A stretch of 37,875 nucleotides of DNA from Cupriavidus numazuensis (GTDB lineage Bacteria; Pseudomonadota; Gammaproteobacteria; Burkholderiales; Burkholderiaceae), in NCBI RefSeq assembly GCF_905397435.1, contig NZ_CAJPVI010000071.1:1-37875 (forward strand). Direction: 5' to 3'. Below the pieces are notes generated by a model, which saw only the letters and a list, made by a program, of their open reading frames with translations, ran no database searches and was not told the origin of the DNA. Both the position numbers and the translations under genes were made by a program. This document shows, in pieces, positions 15,103-25,148 of the stretch. Within the stretch, counting starts at the first letter, position 1; every line of letters begins with the position of its first letter.

Positions 15103-16125
15103 TCAGGCCATCGCGGTCTGGCCGACGCACGACGTGCCGGTCGTGTGGCGGAATTTCGCGGCCGCTTGCCGGGCATCGGCCATGAGCCTGTCGACGATGG
15201 CCGCGGCAGGCTCGATCCTGTCTGCGAATCCGCCCGCCGGTCCCAGCGATACGATGCCGTCTTCGACGTCGCCGGCTTCATACACACGTGAGCGCGTGCG
15301 GGCCGACAGGATCAGGTCGCCAAACTCGGCATGCGTGCGCGCGCCCTGTGCTTCGCGCTGCTGCACCGCTCGCGCGGTGTCATTGGCGAGCACACGCCAG
15401 GTATCGCCAAGCGTGTCGAGGATGGTGACCGAGCAATGCTCGTCGGCCGCCACGATGCGGGCCTTCAACGCGCCATGCGCGACGACTTCCTCGGCCACCA
15501 TGAAGCGGCTTCCCATCACCACGCCATCGGCGCCCATCGCCAGCGCCGCCGCGATCTGGCGCCCACTGCCGATCCCGCCGCCGATCACCAGCGGGAGCCG
15601 GATGCGGTCGAGCGCGAAAGCGCCGTTGACGAAGGCCGACAGCTTGTTCGCGCCCGGATGCCCGCCTTCCTCCAGTCCGACCAGCGCCACCGCGTCCACG
15701 CCGAGCCGCTCGGCTGACAACGCATGGCGCACGCTCGGGCACTTGTGGATCAGCACGCCGCCGCCGCGCTGGATCGGCCCGACTAGTTCGGCCGGCGAAT
15801 TGCCCGCGCTCTCGAAATGACGCACGCCTTCGTCGAGTGCAATGCGGATCCATTCCTGCACGGCATCGTTGTGGCCGGCACGCCGCGCGAGCGTGAGGTT
15901 GATGCCGAACGGGCGGCCGCCGGTCAGCTCGCGGCAGCGCCGCAGGTCCTGCCGCAGCGCGTCCGGGGTGGCGAACGAGCGCGCGGTGATGAAACCCATT
16001 GCGCCGGCGTTGACCACGGCGGCCACCACGCCGGACTCGCCGAGGTGATGCATGCCGCCCAGCAACAGCGGATGGCGGATGCCGAACAGTTCGGTCAGCC
16101 GCGTGCGGAACGGCGCGGCGGTCAT
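15103..16125 (-). CDS. Nitronate monooxygenase family flavoprotein (IpdC-like candidate)
   Basis: This is a 340-residue TIM-barrel FMN protein of the nitronate monooxygenase/2-nitropropane dioxygenase family. The start PLLLGGMHHLGESGVVAAVVNAG, the GLEEGGHPG loop with its histidine, and the FMN-phosphate site VIGGGIGSGRQIAAALAMGADGVVMGSRF are clear. In steroid-degrading bacteria a member of this family (IpdC in Mycobacterium, ScdK in Comamonas) acts on a CoA thioester of the HIP C/D-ring intermediate. The CoA-ligase and dehydrogenase neighbours here make that role more likely than detoxification of nitronates. Its ATG overlaps the ligase stop codon by 4 bases (ATGA), so the two are translationally coupled. 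The specific role is inferred. Confidence 0.82.
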   Translation of the reverse strand: MTAAPFRTRLTELFGIRHPLLLGGMHHLGESGVVAAVVNAGAMGFITARSFATPDALRQDLRRCRELTGGRPFGINLTLARRAGHNDAVQEWIRIALDEGVRHFESAGNSPAELVGPIQRGGGVLIHKCPSVRHALSAERLGVDAVALVGLEEGGHPGANKLSAFVNGAFALDRIRLPLVIGGGIGSGRQIAAALAMGADGVVMGSRFMVAEEVVAHGALKARIVAADEHCSVTILDTLGDTWRVLANDTARAVQQREAQGARTHAEFGDLILSARTRSRVYEAGDVEDGIVSLGPAGGFADRIEPAAAIVDRLMADARQAAAKFRHTTGTSCVGQTAMA

Positions 16126-17675
16126 GGTGCCTTCCAGTACCGCTCGCGCAGCGATGCCTTGTACAGCTTGCCGGTCGGCAGGCGCGGCATCGTGTCGATG
16201 AAATCGACCGAGCGGGGCACCATGTACTTCGCCACCTTCGTGCGCAGGTAGGCGAGCAGCGCCTCGGCCAGTTCCGGGCTTGGCGCTACGCCTGCGGCGG
16301 GCTCGACCACTGCCTTGACTTCCTCGCCCATCTCCGCGTTCGGCACGCCGATCACCGCTGCGTCGCCCACGCTCGGATGGATGACCAGCGCGTCTTCGAT
16401 CGCCTGCGGATAGATGTTGACGCCGCCCGAGATGATCATGAACGCCTTGCGGTCGGTCAGGTACAGGTAGCCTTCGGCATCGACGCGCCCGACGTCGCCG
16501 ACCGCGGTCCAGGTCGGATGGCGCGGATGCTGTGCGGCGCGGGTCTTCTCCGGATCGTTGTGGTAGTGGAACGGCAACGTGTCGCGCTCGAAGTACACCG
16601 TCCCGGTCTCGCCGGCGGGCAATTCATTGCCGTCGTCGTCGCAGATGCGGATCTGGCCGAGCAGCGCCTTGCCCACCGAGCCGGGATGGGCGAGCCATTC
16701 GTGCGTATCGAGCGAGGTCGAACCGTTGCCCTCGGTCGCTGCGTAGTACTCGTGAAGGATCGGACCCCACCAGTCGATCATCTCGCGCTTGGTTTCCTGC
16801 GGGCACGGCGCGGCGGCGTGGATGGCCACGCGGTGGCTCGACAGGTCGTAGGCCGAGCGCTGTGCGGCGTCCAGCTTCAGCATGCGGATGAACATCGTCG
16901 GCACCCATTGGCTGTGGGTGACGCGGTAGCGCTCGATCAGGCGCAGCGCATCCTCGGCGTCGAACTTGTCCATGAAGACGACCGTGCCGCCGCCGAACTG
17001 CGTCTCCAGCCCATAGCCGAGCGGCGCCGTGTGGTACAGCGGCGCGGGCGAAAGGTAGACAGTATCGGCGTTGAAGCCGTAGCGGTCGAATTGCGGCCGG
17101 CGCGCCGACCCGGAGCCTTCGGTGACCTTGCCGGCCGGCTGCGCGCGGATGATGCCCTTGGGGCGGCCTGTGGTGCCCGAGCTGTACACCATCGTGGCAC
17201 CCAGCCATTCATCGGCGAGCCGCTCGGCGGGGTATGCCGCGACGGCTTCTTCGTAGCTTTCCCAGCCCGGAATGGTCCCGTCCACCATGAGTCGTGCACA
17301 GCCGGCGGGGATGAGGTCCCGCAACGGGTCGGCGAGCTCGCGCATCGCCCATGAGGTCACAACGGCACGCGCATTGCTGTCCGCGATGATATAGGCGGCT
17401 TCCGGCGCCGTGAGGTAGCGGTTGACAGGCGTAACCAGCAGGCCCGAACGCAGCGCTGCCCAGCACAGCTCGAAGCAGCGGATATTGTTCTCGAGCAGGA
17501 TCGCGAAGTGGTCGCCGCGCCGCAGTCCCTGCGCATGCAGGTACTGGGCAAAGCGGTTCGACCGCTCTTCAAGTTCGCGATAGGTCAGCCGCTCACCGGT
17601 GGTGCCGTTGATGACGGCGGGCTTGTCTGGCGTCAGCGCGGCGTGGTCGCCGAGGAATTTTGGAATCATCGTCAT
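16122..17675 (-). CDS. AMP-forming acyl-CoA synthetase (FadD-type ligase)
   Basis: This is a 517-residue member of the ANL superfamily that activates a carboxylic acid with ATP and CoA. The P-loop-like motif MVYSSGTTGRPKG is at 162-174, the A5 motif at YAATEGNG, the A7/A8 region at GDVGRVDAEGYLYLTDRKAFMIISGGVNIYP, and the catalytic lysine in LPTGKLYK near the C-terminus. Length and motifs are complete. Downstream it overlaps the flavoprotein gene by 4 bases; upstream it follows the SDR by 14 bases. In a steroid C/D-ring pathway the ligase that loads HIP (FadD3/ScdA) would be expected in such a set. The acyl specificity cannot be read from sequence. Confidence 0.9.
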   Translation of the reverse strand: MTMIPKFLGDHAALTPDKPAVINGTTGERLTYRELEERSNRFAQYLHAQGLRRGDHFAILLENNIRCFELCWAALRSGLLVTPVNRYLTAPEAAYIIADSNARAVVTSWAMRELADPLRDLIPAGCARLMVDGTIPGWESYEEAVAAYPAERLADEWLGATMVYSSGTTGRPKGIIRAQPAGKVTEGSGSARRPQFDRYGFNADTVYLSPAPLYHTAPLGYGLETQFGGGTVVFMDKFDAEDALRLIERYRVTHSQWVPTMFIRMLKLDAAQRSAYDLSSHRVAIHAAAPCPQETKREMIDWWGPILHEYYAATEGNGSTSLDTHEWLAHPGSVGKALLGQIRICDDDGNELPAGETGTVYFERDTLPFHYHNDPEKTRAAQHPRHPTWTAVGDVGRVDAEGYLYLTDRKAFMIISGGVNIYPQAIEDALVIHPSVGDAAVIGVPNAEMGEEVKAVVEPAAGVAPSPELAEALLAYLRTKVAKYMVPRSVDFIDTMPRLPTGKLYKASLRERYWKAP

Positions 17676-17689
17676 GGCGTGTGTGCTGG

Positions 17690-18619
17690 TCAGGCCCGGG
17701 GAATTTCACCGGAGACATGGGCGTTGGGGGCGGCCTGGCGCACGAGTGCGGGGATCTGCGCGCCAAGCTCGGCTGCGTCCCAGCGGCCGTGCTTCTCGAT
17801 GCTCGGGCCGGCGTGCCAGCCTTCGGCCACGACAATGCGGCCTCCACGCACGCCAAACACACGGCCGGTAATGTCGCCCGACGCTTCGCTGCCCAGCCAC
17901 GCGACCAAAGGGGCGACGTTGGCCGGATCGAGCTGGTCGAATCCCTCGGGGGACGCCTCCACGTGCTTGAAGTGATTGGCGGCGAACAGCGCCTCGGTCA
18001 TCCGGCTCATGGCCGTCGGGTAGATAGCATTGACCGTCACGCCATAGCGGCCCAGTTCCTGCGCAGCGATGATCGACATGGTGGCGATGCCGCCCTTGGC
18101 CGCGCCATAGTTGGCCTGGCCCGGATTGCCGTAGAGCCCCGACGACGAACTGGTGTTGATCAGCCGCGCCGTGCGCTGCCGGCCTGCCTTGCTTTCGTCG
18201 CGCCAGTACGCGGCAGCGTGGCGCGACGGCGCGAACGTGCCGCGCAGGTGCACGCGGATGACCGCATCCCAGTCGTCTTCCGACATATTGGCGAGCGTGC
18301 GGTCGCGCAGGATGCCCGCGTTGTTGACCAGCACGTCGAGGCCGCCGAAGTGGTCGACGGCGGTGCGGATCATGCGATGGGCACCTTCCCAGTCGGCCAC
18401 GTCGTCGAAGTTGGCGATGGCTTCGCCGCCCAGTGCCTCGATTTCAGCAACGACATCCATGGCCGGTGCGCTCGCCGCGCCCGAACCGTCGCTGCGTCCG
18501 CCGAGATCGTTCACAACCACCTTCGCGCCCTGGCGTGCGAACTCCAGCGCGTATTCGCGCCCTATGCCGCGCGCGGCGCCTGTGATGACGACGACCCGGT
18601 CTTTGCAAATCTGCTGCAT
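17690..18619 (-). CDS. SDR related to MFE-2/17-beta-HSD type 4 hydroxyacyl-CoA dehydrogenases
   Basis: This 309-residue SDR has TGAARGIGREYALEFARQGAKVVVNDLGG followed by an insertion (GRSDGSGAASAP), the pattern of (3R)-hydroxyacyl-CoA dehydrogenase domains of multifunctional enzyme 2. NNAGILRD, the Ser-rich strand NTSSSSG and Y-G-A-A-K (in QANYGAAKGG) complete the active site. The C-terminus is longer than in a classical SDR and lacks the usual xxDGG end. The ATG at 18619 follows AAGGAAACACC. Acting in this operon it would oxidise a beta-hydroxyacyl-CoA, or like IpdF a ring hydroxyl/ketone of a CoA ester. Which of these is not decidable here. Confidence 0.85.
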   Translation of the reverse strand: MQQICKDRVVVITGAARGIGREYALEFARQGAKVVVNDLGGRSDGSGAASAPAMDVVAEIEALGGEAIANFDDVADWEGAHRMIRTAVDHFGGLDVLVNNAGILRDRTLANMSEDDWDAVIRVHLRGTFAPSRHAAAYWRDESKAGRQRTARLINTSSSSGLYGNPGQANYGAAKGGIATMSIIAAQELGRYGVTVNAIYPTAMSRMTEALFAANHFKHVEASPEGFDQLDPANVAPLVAWLGSEASGDITGRVFGVRGGRIVVAEGWHAGPSIEKHGRWDAAELGAQIPALVRQAAPNAHVSGEIPRA

Positions 18620-18676
18620 GGTGTTTCCTTCCAATCGGTTTGCAGCCACGGCAGTCGGCCGCAGCTGCGGTCATCG

Positions 18677-19669
18677 TCAGCGCGCGCTGACGTCGTAGGT
18701 CTTGACCAGCGCGCCGTAGCGCGTGCGCTCGGCATCGATCATCTGGCTTGTCTGCCGTCCCGGCAGGGCCAGCACTTCGGCATAGGCCGTAGTGGTGGCG
18801 AAGGTCTTGAAGGCGGGTGACCTGATGGCCTGGAGCAGTGCCGCCTCCAGCTTTGCCGCGACAGGCTCGGGCGTCTTGCTGCTGACGCCGAAGCCAATCC
18901 AGACCGTCAGCTCGTATCCCGGTACACCGCTTTCCGCGACGGTCGGGACGTCCGGCAGTTCAGGGTGGCGCGCCTTGGTCGTGACCGCCAGCGCACGCAG
19001 CTTTCCTGCGCGGATCAGCGGCAGCGCGCCGCCGAGATCCAGCAGCGCCGCATCCACGGCCCCGCCCATCACGTCAGTCTGCACCTGCGAAGCGCCCTTG
19101 TAGGGAATGTGGTTGAACGTGACGCCGGACATCTGCTGCATCTGCAGTGCGCCGAGCCGGTAGTGGTAGCTGTAGTTCGCCAGGCTTACCGAGCGCGGCT
19201 TCTGTTTTGCGGCGGCCAGCAGGTCCGCGAACTTGCGGTACGGAGATGCCGGGCCAGTCACCAGCACCGACGTGGCGCGGATGGCTGCGGCCAGCGGGCG
19301 GATATCGCGCTTGGGGTCGTACGGCAGGTTGTCGTGCACCAGCGGGTTGATGACCATTGCGCTCGGCGAGATCATCAGCACGCTATAGCCACCGGCCGGG
19401 GCGTTGAGCATGCTCTGAATGGCGATCACGGTGTCGGCGCCGGGACGGTTCTCGACGATGGCCGGCTGGCCCAGCGCGATCCCGACGCGCTCGGCGACGA
19501 AGCGCGTGACCGTGTCGGAGCCGCTGCCCTGCGTCAGCGGCACGATAAAGCGCAGCGGTCGCGAGGGATAGTCGTCCGCCGCGCCGGCCGGCGCAGGGAC
19601 GATGGCCGCGGCAACCGCGGCGCAAGCCAGGCCGAGGCCCAGCATGCGTGTGAAGAATGGCTGATTCAT
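18677..19669 (-). CDS. Bug/TctC-family tripartite tricarboxylate transporter substrate-binding protein
   Basis: This is a 330-residue periplasmic solute-binding protein. A signal peptide (about residues 1-30, ending PAGAADD) is followed by YPSRPLRFIVPLTQGSGSDTVTRFVAERV, the N-terminal hallmark of Bug proteins. IVENRPGADTVIAIQ and IPYKGASQVQTDVMGG are further family signatures. Bug proteins bind carboxylic acids and are extremely numerous in Burkholderiales, mostly without linked TctA/TctB membrane genes, as here. GGAGGAGACAAG precedes the ATG. Its place inside a CoA-thioester operon (28 bases after the thiolase gene, 57 before the SDR gene) suggests it captures or senses the carboxylate that the ligase activates. 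Confidence 0.9.
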   Translation of the reverse strand: MNQPFFTRMLGLGLACAAVAAAIVPAPAGAADDYPSRPLRFIVPLTQGSGSDTVTRFVAERVGIALGQPAIVENRPGADTVIAIQSMLNAPAGGYSVLMISPSAMVINPLVHDNLPYDPKRDIRPLAAAIRATSVLVTGPASPYRKFADLLAAAKQKPRSVSLANYSYHYRLGALQMQQMSGVTFNHIPYKGASQVQTDVMGGAVDAALLDLGGALPLIRAGKLRALAVTTKARHPELPDVPTVAESGVPGYELTVWIGFGVSSKTPEPVAAKLEAALLQAIRSPAFKTFATTTAYAEVLALPGRQTSQMIDAERTRYGALVKTYDVSAR

Positions 19670-19697
19670 CTTGTCTCCTCCATGCGGCGCTGCGCGC

Positions 19698-20885
19698 TCA
19701 GTTTGAACCGTAGAGCGTCACCACGCAGGCGCCGCCAAGGCCGAGGTTGTGCTGCAATGCGAGCCTGGCGCCGGGCACCTGCCGCTGCTCGGCCGTGCCG
19801 CGCAGTTGATGGGTCAGTTCGAAGCATTGCGCGAGCCCGGTTGCGCCCAGCGGATGGCCTTTCGACATCAGTCCGCCCGACGGACCCACCACGACCTTTC
19901 CGCCATAGGTGTTGTCGCCGTCGCGTACAAACTTCTCGGCACCACCCTCGGGGCAGAAGCCCAGCGCCTCGTAGCTGATCACTTCGTTCTGCGCGAAGCA
20001 GTCGTGCAGTTCGCAGACGTCGATGTCCTCGGGGCCGATGCCGGCCTTTTCATAGACCTTGTTGGCCGCCGAGCGCGTCATGTGGGTACCGACGTAGTTC
20101 AGCATGGACGGGGGATCGAACGACGCGGGCGGATCGGTGGTGAGCGCCTGAGCCAGGATCTGCACATCGGTGCGCAGGCCGTACTTGCGGGCGAAGCGCT
20201 CGGACACGAGGATGGCCGCAGCGCCGCCGCAGGTCGGCGGACACGCCATCAGGCGAGTCATGACACCTGGCAGCAACACGGTGTCATTCATGACGTCTTC
20301 CGTGGTCAGCACCTTGCGGAACAGCGCGAGAGGGTTGTTCGCCGCGTGCCGGCTGGCCTTGGCGCGCACGGCGGCGAAGGTATCCATACCGGCGCCGTAG
20401 CGCTGCATGTACTCGCGGCCGGCGCCCCCGAATGTGCGCAGCGCCTGGGGCATGCCGTCCATGTCGGCGGTCAGACTGTGCATGATCGGCTGGAAGCGTG
20501 CGCGGGTCACGGGCCGGTCGGTCCAGTGCGACTTCAGCGCGCCAGCCTGCATTTGCTCGAAGCCCAGCGCCAGCACACAGTCAGCGTCGCCGGTGGCGAT
20601 CGCCTGGCGCGCCAGGTAGAGCGCCGTCGATCCGGTCGAGCAGTTGTTGTTGACGTTGACGATGGGAATGCCCGTCATGCCGACTTCATATAGCGCGGTC
20701 TGGCCGCACGTGGAATCGCCGTAGACGTAGCCGGCGAATGCCTGCTGCACGTCCTCGTAGCCGATGCCCGCGTCGAGTAGCGCGCGGCGCGTGGCCTCGG
20801 CGCCCATCTCGGTATAGCTCGGGCTCGCGCCCGGCTTGGAAAAGGGGATCATGCCGACACCGGCAACCAGTACTTTTTCACTCAT
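19698..20885 (-). CDS. SCP-x type thiolase family protein
   Basis: This is a 395-residue thiolase of the sterol carrier protein x/lipid-transfer type. The nucleophile Cys82 is in VNNNCSTGSTALY. The histidine motif of this subgroup, ELHDCFAQNE, and the C-terminal GGLMSKGHPLGATG plus LGLGGACVV are all visible. Such enzymes catalyse thiolysis of 3-ketoacyl-CoAs with bulky groups or, in some steroid aldolase partners (Ltp2), retro-aldol cleavage. The frame is open far upstream, but the real start is the ATG at 20885 (MSEKVLVAGVGM) with GGAGTCATC before it. It lies 29 bases after the acyl-CoA dehydrogenase gene. Thiolase is favoured over retro-aldolase because the catalytic Cys and both His motifs are intact. 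Confidence 0.88.
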   Translation of the reverse strand: MSEKVLVAGVGMIPFSKPGASPSYTEMGAEATRRALLDAGIGYEDVQQAFAGYVYGDSTCGQTALYEVGMTGIPIVNVNNNCSTGSTALYLARQAIATGDADCVLALGFEQMQAGALKSHWTDRPVTRARFQPIMHSLTADMDGMPQALRTFGGAGREYMQRYGAGMDTFAAVRAKASRHAANNPLALFRKVLTTEDVMNDTVLLPGVMTRLMACPPTCGGAAAILVSERFARKYGLRTDVQILAQALTTDPPASFDPPSMLNYVGTHMTRSAANKVYEKAGIGPEDIDVCELHDCFAQNEVISYEALGFCPEGGAEKFVRDGDNTYGGKVVVGPSGGLMSKGHPLGATGLAQCFELTHQLRGTAEQRQVPGARLALQHNLGLGGACVVTLYGSN

Positions 20886-20914
20886 GATGACTCCAGGGTC
20901 TGGGGGTGCGTGGT

Positions 20915-22054
<1,140 letters not shown>

Positions 22055-22133
22055 TGCTGATTCTCCCCATCCGTTGGCGGCACCGGATCGGTCCCGCGAT
22101 GAGGACAGTGTGGGCGCGACGGAGGGGAAAATC

Positions 22134-22152
22134 CCTACACCGGTGGTGTAGG
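22134..22152. promoter_or_regulatory. Palindrome in front of the CoA operon (candidate activator site)
   Basis: CCTACACC (22134-22141) and GGTGTAGG (22145-22152) are perfect 8-base arms with a 3-base spacer. They sit about 80 bases upstream of the first operon gene and 14 bases after the regulator's stop codon. A second small inverted pair, GGGA/TCCC around AAA, abuts it. It could be the binding site of the LuxR-type regulator, or a weak terminator of that gene (on the minus strand it is followed by GATTTTCC). Confidence 0.4.
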
Positions 22153-22165
22153 TCGGGGGAGAGGT

Positions 22166-24928
22166 TCAGCTCAGGCGCGGTGTCTGCGCCTCACGCAGCC
22201 GCGTGACGGCCTCGTCGCGGTTGCCGACGCCGAGCTTGGCGTAGACGTTGCGCAGGTGGTACTTCACGGTGTCGACCGACACATTGAGCACCCGAGCGAT
22301 CTTCTTGTTGGGCATGGCCTGCGTGAGCAGCATCAGCACTTCGTTCTCGCGCTCGCTGAGCGTAGCGGTCGCCGTGTGCCGGGACGGTGCGGGATGCGCA
22401 GGCGGCGTCGTGCCTTGACCCGCATGGTTCGCCAGCCGCTGGGCATAGAAGCCCAGAACAGGGTCGAGCGACGGGTCGCGCGAGAGGTCCGCCATCATGG
22501 CCTCCACTTGCGGCGAGACGTCGAGCAGGCTGCGAACGAGGCCGAGGCGGTGACCGAGCCGCAGTGCTTCCACCAGATGGGCGCGCGCCGCGCCTGCGTC
22601 GCCGCGCCCCGTTTCGGCGATGGCCATCAGCACGTGCAGTGCGGCCACCCGGCACCAGCGGCCGCCGGCCCGGGACAGGCCCTGCAGAGGCGCGAGCCGC
22701 GCGAGCGCGGCGTCGAAATCGTTGTGATGCAGGTGCATGGCCGTGGCCGCCAGGTCAGCGCACACGCGCACCTCCCATGCCGTGCTGAGCGTGGCGCCGC
22801 GGTATTTCGCGGCGAGGGCATCCAACCCGCGCATGACCGACGCGGCGGCGTCGGTTTCGCCGGCTTCCAGATGGCAGCGCACGCGCAGCCCCTGCGCCGT
22901 CGCCAGCAGGCGGTCGGTCTTGCGGCGCTGCGCATAGCGTTCGAGGCGGTCAAGGCAGGCCAGCGCCTCGGTGCGGCGCCCGCCCAGCCACTCGGCACGC
23001 GACAGGGTCTGCAGCGCACGCAGCACGGTGTCGGGGATCGAGATGCGCTCCAGCATGTCGACGCGCGCGGCCAGCAACTGTGCGGCGGCATCGACGTCGT
23101 TCAGTTCGTACTGCGCTTCGCCGAGCAGCGCTGCGGCCATGCAGGCCACGCCCGCGTAGGTGCGGTCCTGCTGCTCGGACTCGGCCAGCACGTCGCGGAA
23201 GATGCGTTCGGCCAGCAGCACGTCGCCTTCCGCGGCGCGCGTCATGCCGCCCATGCAGCGGCCGAGCAGAATGCCGCGCGGAGCGCCGTCGCATTGCGCG
23301 CCGTCCTCGATCACCTGGCGCGCCTCGCCGTATTCGCCGCGATAGATGTGCATCCACGACAGGATGTTGGCACGTGCCGTGAATGCGAAGTCGTCGGCCC
23401 ATGGCGGCGGGCGATGCAGTTCAGGCAGCAACGCGGCGACGGCGTCGGTGTCATCGCGAACGAGCGCCAGGCCGCCGCGCAGGACTGCCAGCACGTAGCG
23501 GCGGCGCTGGCGGGACGCGTCCGGCGCGTCGGGCCACGCGTCCAGGCGCATCAGGCTGGCTTCGAGAGCATCGCCTTCGCCCGCGTACATGTGAAGGTAG
23601 GCCATCGCCAGTTCCAGGCGGAAGCGGCCAGCGATGGTGGCGGCCGGCAGGCGGCGCAGCAGCGCTGCAAGCCGGCTCAGTTCGCCGCGCTTGAGGCGCT
23701 CCATCACGGCTTGCTCGACCATGTCGGCAGCGGCGTCGGCGCTGCCCGCGCAGACGGCGTGGCCGACGGCTTCCTCGACCAGTCCATGCGCCGTGAGCCA
23801 GTGCCACGCGGTGGTATGGAGACGATGGCGGTCAGCGTCTGGCAGCCGGGCGGCGCGCGCCTGCAGGACCTGCCGCAGCAGCGGATGCAGGCGGTACCAG
23901 GTACTGTCGCCCGCGGCGTCGCTGATGCGGAACAGGAAGAGCCCGTCGAGCGCCAGGCTGGCGAGGCGCCGCGCGATCTCCGGGCCGGCATCGGGCGTGG
24001 CAAGCAGGGTGGCGCCGAGAGCGCCGCAGAAGCGGTCGCAAGCGGACAGGCAAGTCAGCAGATGCAGGTCGGCCGGCTCAAGCCGTATCAGCACTTCGCG
24101 CTCGAAATAGCTGGCGAAGGTCTCCGCGTCGCGCACATGGACCGGCACGTAGCCGCTGCCCTGCTTGGCGCGCAGATCCACCGTGAACAGTTGCAGGCCG
24201 GCGGGCCAGCCGCCAGTCAGCTCATGGAGACGGCTGGCGTCGTGCGCGGCGATGGTGCCGAGCTGTTCGCGCAGGAAGCGCGCCGATTCGTCAGCGGAGA
24301 AGCGCAGGTCGTGCAGATCGAAACGGGCCGCCATGCCGCGCGCTTCCTGCCGGGCCAGCGACAGGGAAACGGGTTCCGGCAACGGCTGGCGCGAGGCGAG
24401 CGCGATGTGCAGCTGCTGCGGGGCATACTCGATCAGCCAGCGCAGCGTGGACAGCACGCACGGATCGTGCAGCAGGTGAACATCGTCGAGCATCAGCACC
24501 AGCTGGCGGCGGTGCGCGGCGATTGCGCGCACGAGCGTGATCACGCAATGCTCGGCGGCGCCCGGTGTGCTGTCACGGCCAGCCAGCAGTTGGGCGCTGT
24601 CGGAGAGAGACGGATCGACGGTTGCCAGACTGGCGAGCAGGGCGTCGAGGAAACTGGTGGGGTCGTCGTCTTCGGGCGTGAGCGATAGCCAGGCGACGTC
24701 GTAGTCGAGCGCCAGCAGCGAATGCCGCCACGCCACAAGGCTGCTCGTCTTCGCGCTGCCGGCAGGTCCCTGGATCGTCACGCAACGCAGGCTGCGGGCC
24801 TCGGTCAAGCGTTCGGTGAGGCTGTCACGCCGCATCAGCGGTCGGGCGCTGCGCGGCGGCGTGTGCCTGGTCGTCGAAATGGCGGGAGTGGGCGGCCGCG
24901 TGTCCGGCACCTTTGTGGCTGACGGCAT
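22166..24928 (-). CDS. LuxR-family ATP-dependent regulator (LAL/MalT class)
   Basis: This 920-residue regulator has an N-terminal STAND-type ATPase with Walker A GPAGSAKTS (54-62) and Walker B LVLMLDDVHLL (about 143-153). A long TPR-like alpha-helical middle (about 380-830) follows. The C-terminal LuxR helix-turn-helix (about 850-910) reads LSERENEVLMLLTQAMPNKKIARVLNVSVDTVKYHLRNVYAKL. This is the MalT/AlkS architecture, whose members activate catabolic operons when they bind an inducer and ATP. It lies directly upstream of, and in the same direction as, the nine-gene CoA operon, so it is the likely activator. The ATG at 24928 has AAGGAATACTCCGCC before it. The inducer is unknown; a steroid-derived acid is a reasonable guess. 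Confidence 0.92.
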   Translation of the reverse strand: MPSATKVPDTRPPTPAISTTRHTPPRSARPLMRRDSLTERLTEARSLRCVTIQGPAGSAKTSSLVAWRHSLLALDYDVAWLSLTPEDDDPTSFLDALLASLATVDPSLSDSAQLLAGRDSTPGAAEHCVITLVRAIAAHRRQLVLMLDDVHLLHDPCVLSTLRWLIEYAPQQLHIALASRQPLPEPVSLSLARQEARGMAARFDLHDLRFSADESARFLREQLGTIAAHDASRLHELTGGWPAGLQLFTVDLRAKQGSGYVPVHVRDAETFASYFEREVLIRLEPADLHLLTCLSACDRFCGALGATLLATPDAGPEIARRLASLALDGLFLFRISDAAGDSTWYRLHPLLRQVLQARAARLPDADRHRLHTTAWHWLTAHGLVEEAVGHAVCAGSADAAADMVEQAVMERLKRGELSRLAALLRRLPAATIAGRFRLELAMAYLHMYAGEGDALEASLMRLDAWPDAPDASRQRRRYVLAVLRGGLALVRDDTDAVAALLPELHRPPPWADDFAFTARANILSWMHIYRGEYGEARQVIEDGAQCDGAPRGILLGRCMGGMTRAAEGDVLLAERIFRDVLAESEQQDRTYAGVACMAAALLGEAQYELNDVDAAAQLLAARVDMLERISIPDTVLRALQTLSRAEWLGGRRTEALACLDRLERYAQRRKTDRLLATAQGLRVRCHLEAGETDAAASVMRGLDALAAKYRGATLSTAWEVRVCADLAATAMHLHHNDFDAALARLAPLQGLSRAGGRWCRVAALHVLMAIAETGRGDAGAARAHLVEALRLGHRLGLVRSLLDVSPQVEAMMADLSRDPSLDPVLGFYAQRLANHAGQGTTPPAHPAPSRHTATATLSERENEVLMLLTQAMPNKKIARVLNVSVDTVKYHLRNVYAKLGVGNRDEAVTRLREAQTPRLS

Positions 24929-25148
24929 GGCGGAGTATTCCTTGGAAGCCGGACGGTGGGCGTTTGCAGATTATAGGGACGGGTGGGCGGGCGATTGATG
25001 GCCACGGGACAGGCAACCCGATATGGGTGGGTCGACGCGCGGCGCGTTTTGCACACCTGCCAGCTCGCACCAGCAGGAGAAGGAGAGGGAGCATTCCGAC
25101 CCGGCAGGCGCGATCGTCGAAGACCGCACCCGCCCGCCCGGGCTACGC

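Noticed and set aside
22256..24688. An 810-codon plus-strand frame opposite the LuxR-type regulator
   Set aside because: The minus-strand protein has complete Walker and helix-turn-helix motifs. The long antisense frame is a by-product of high GC third positions.
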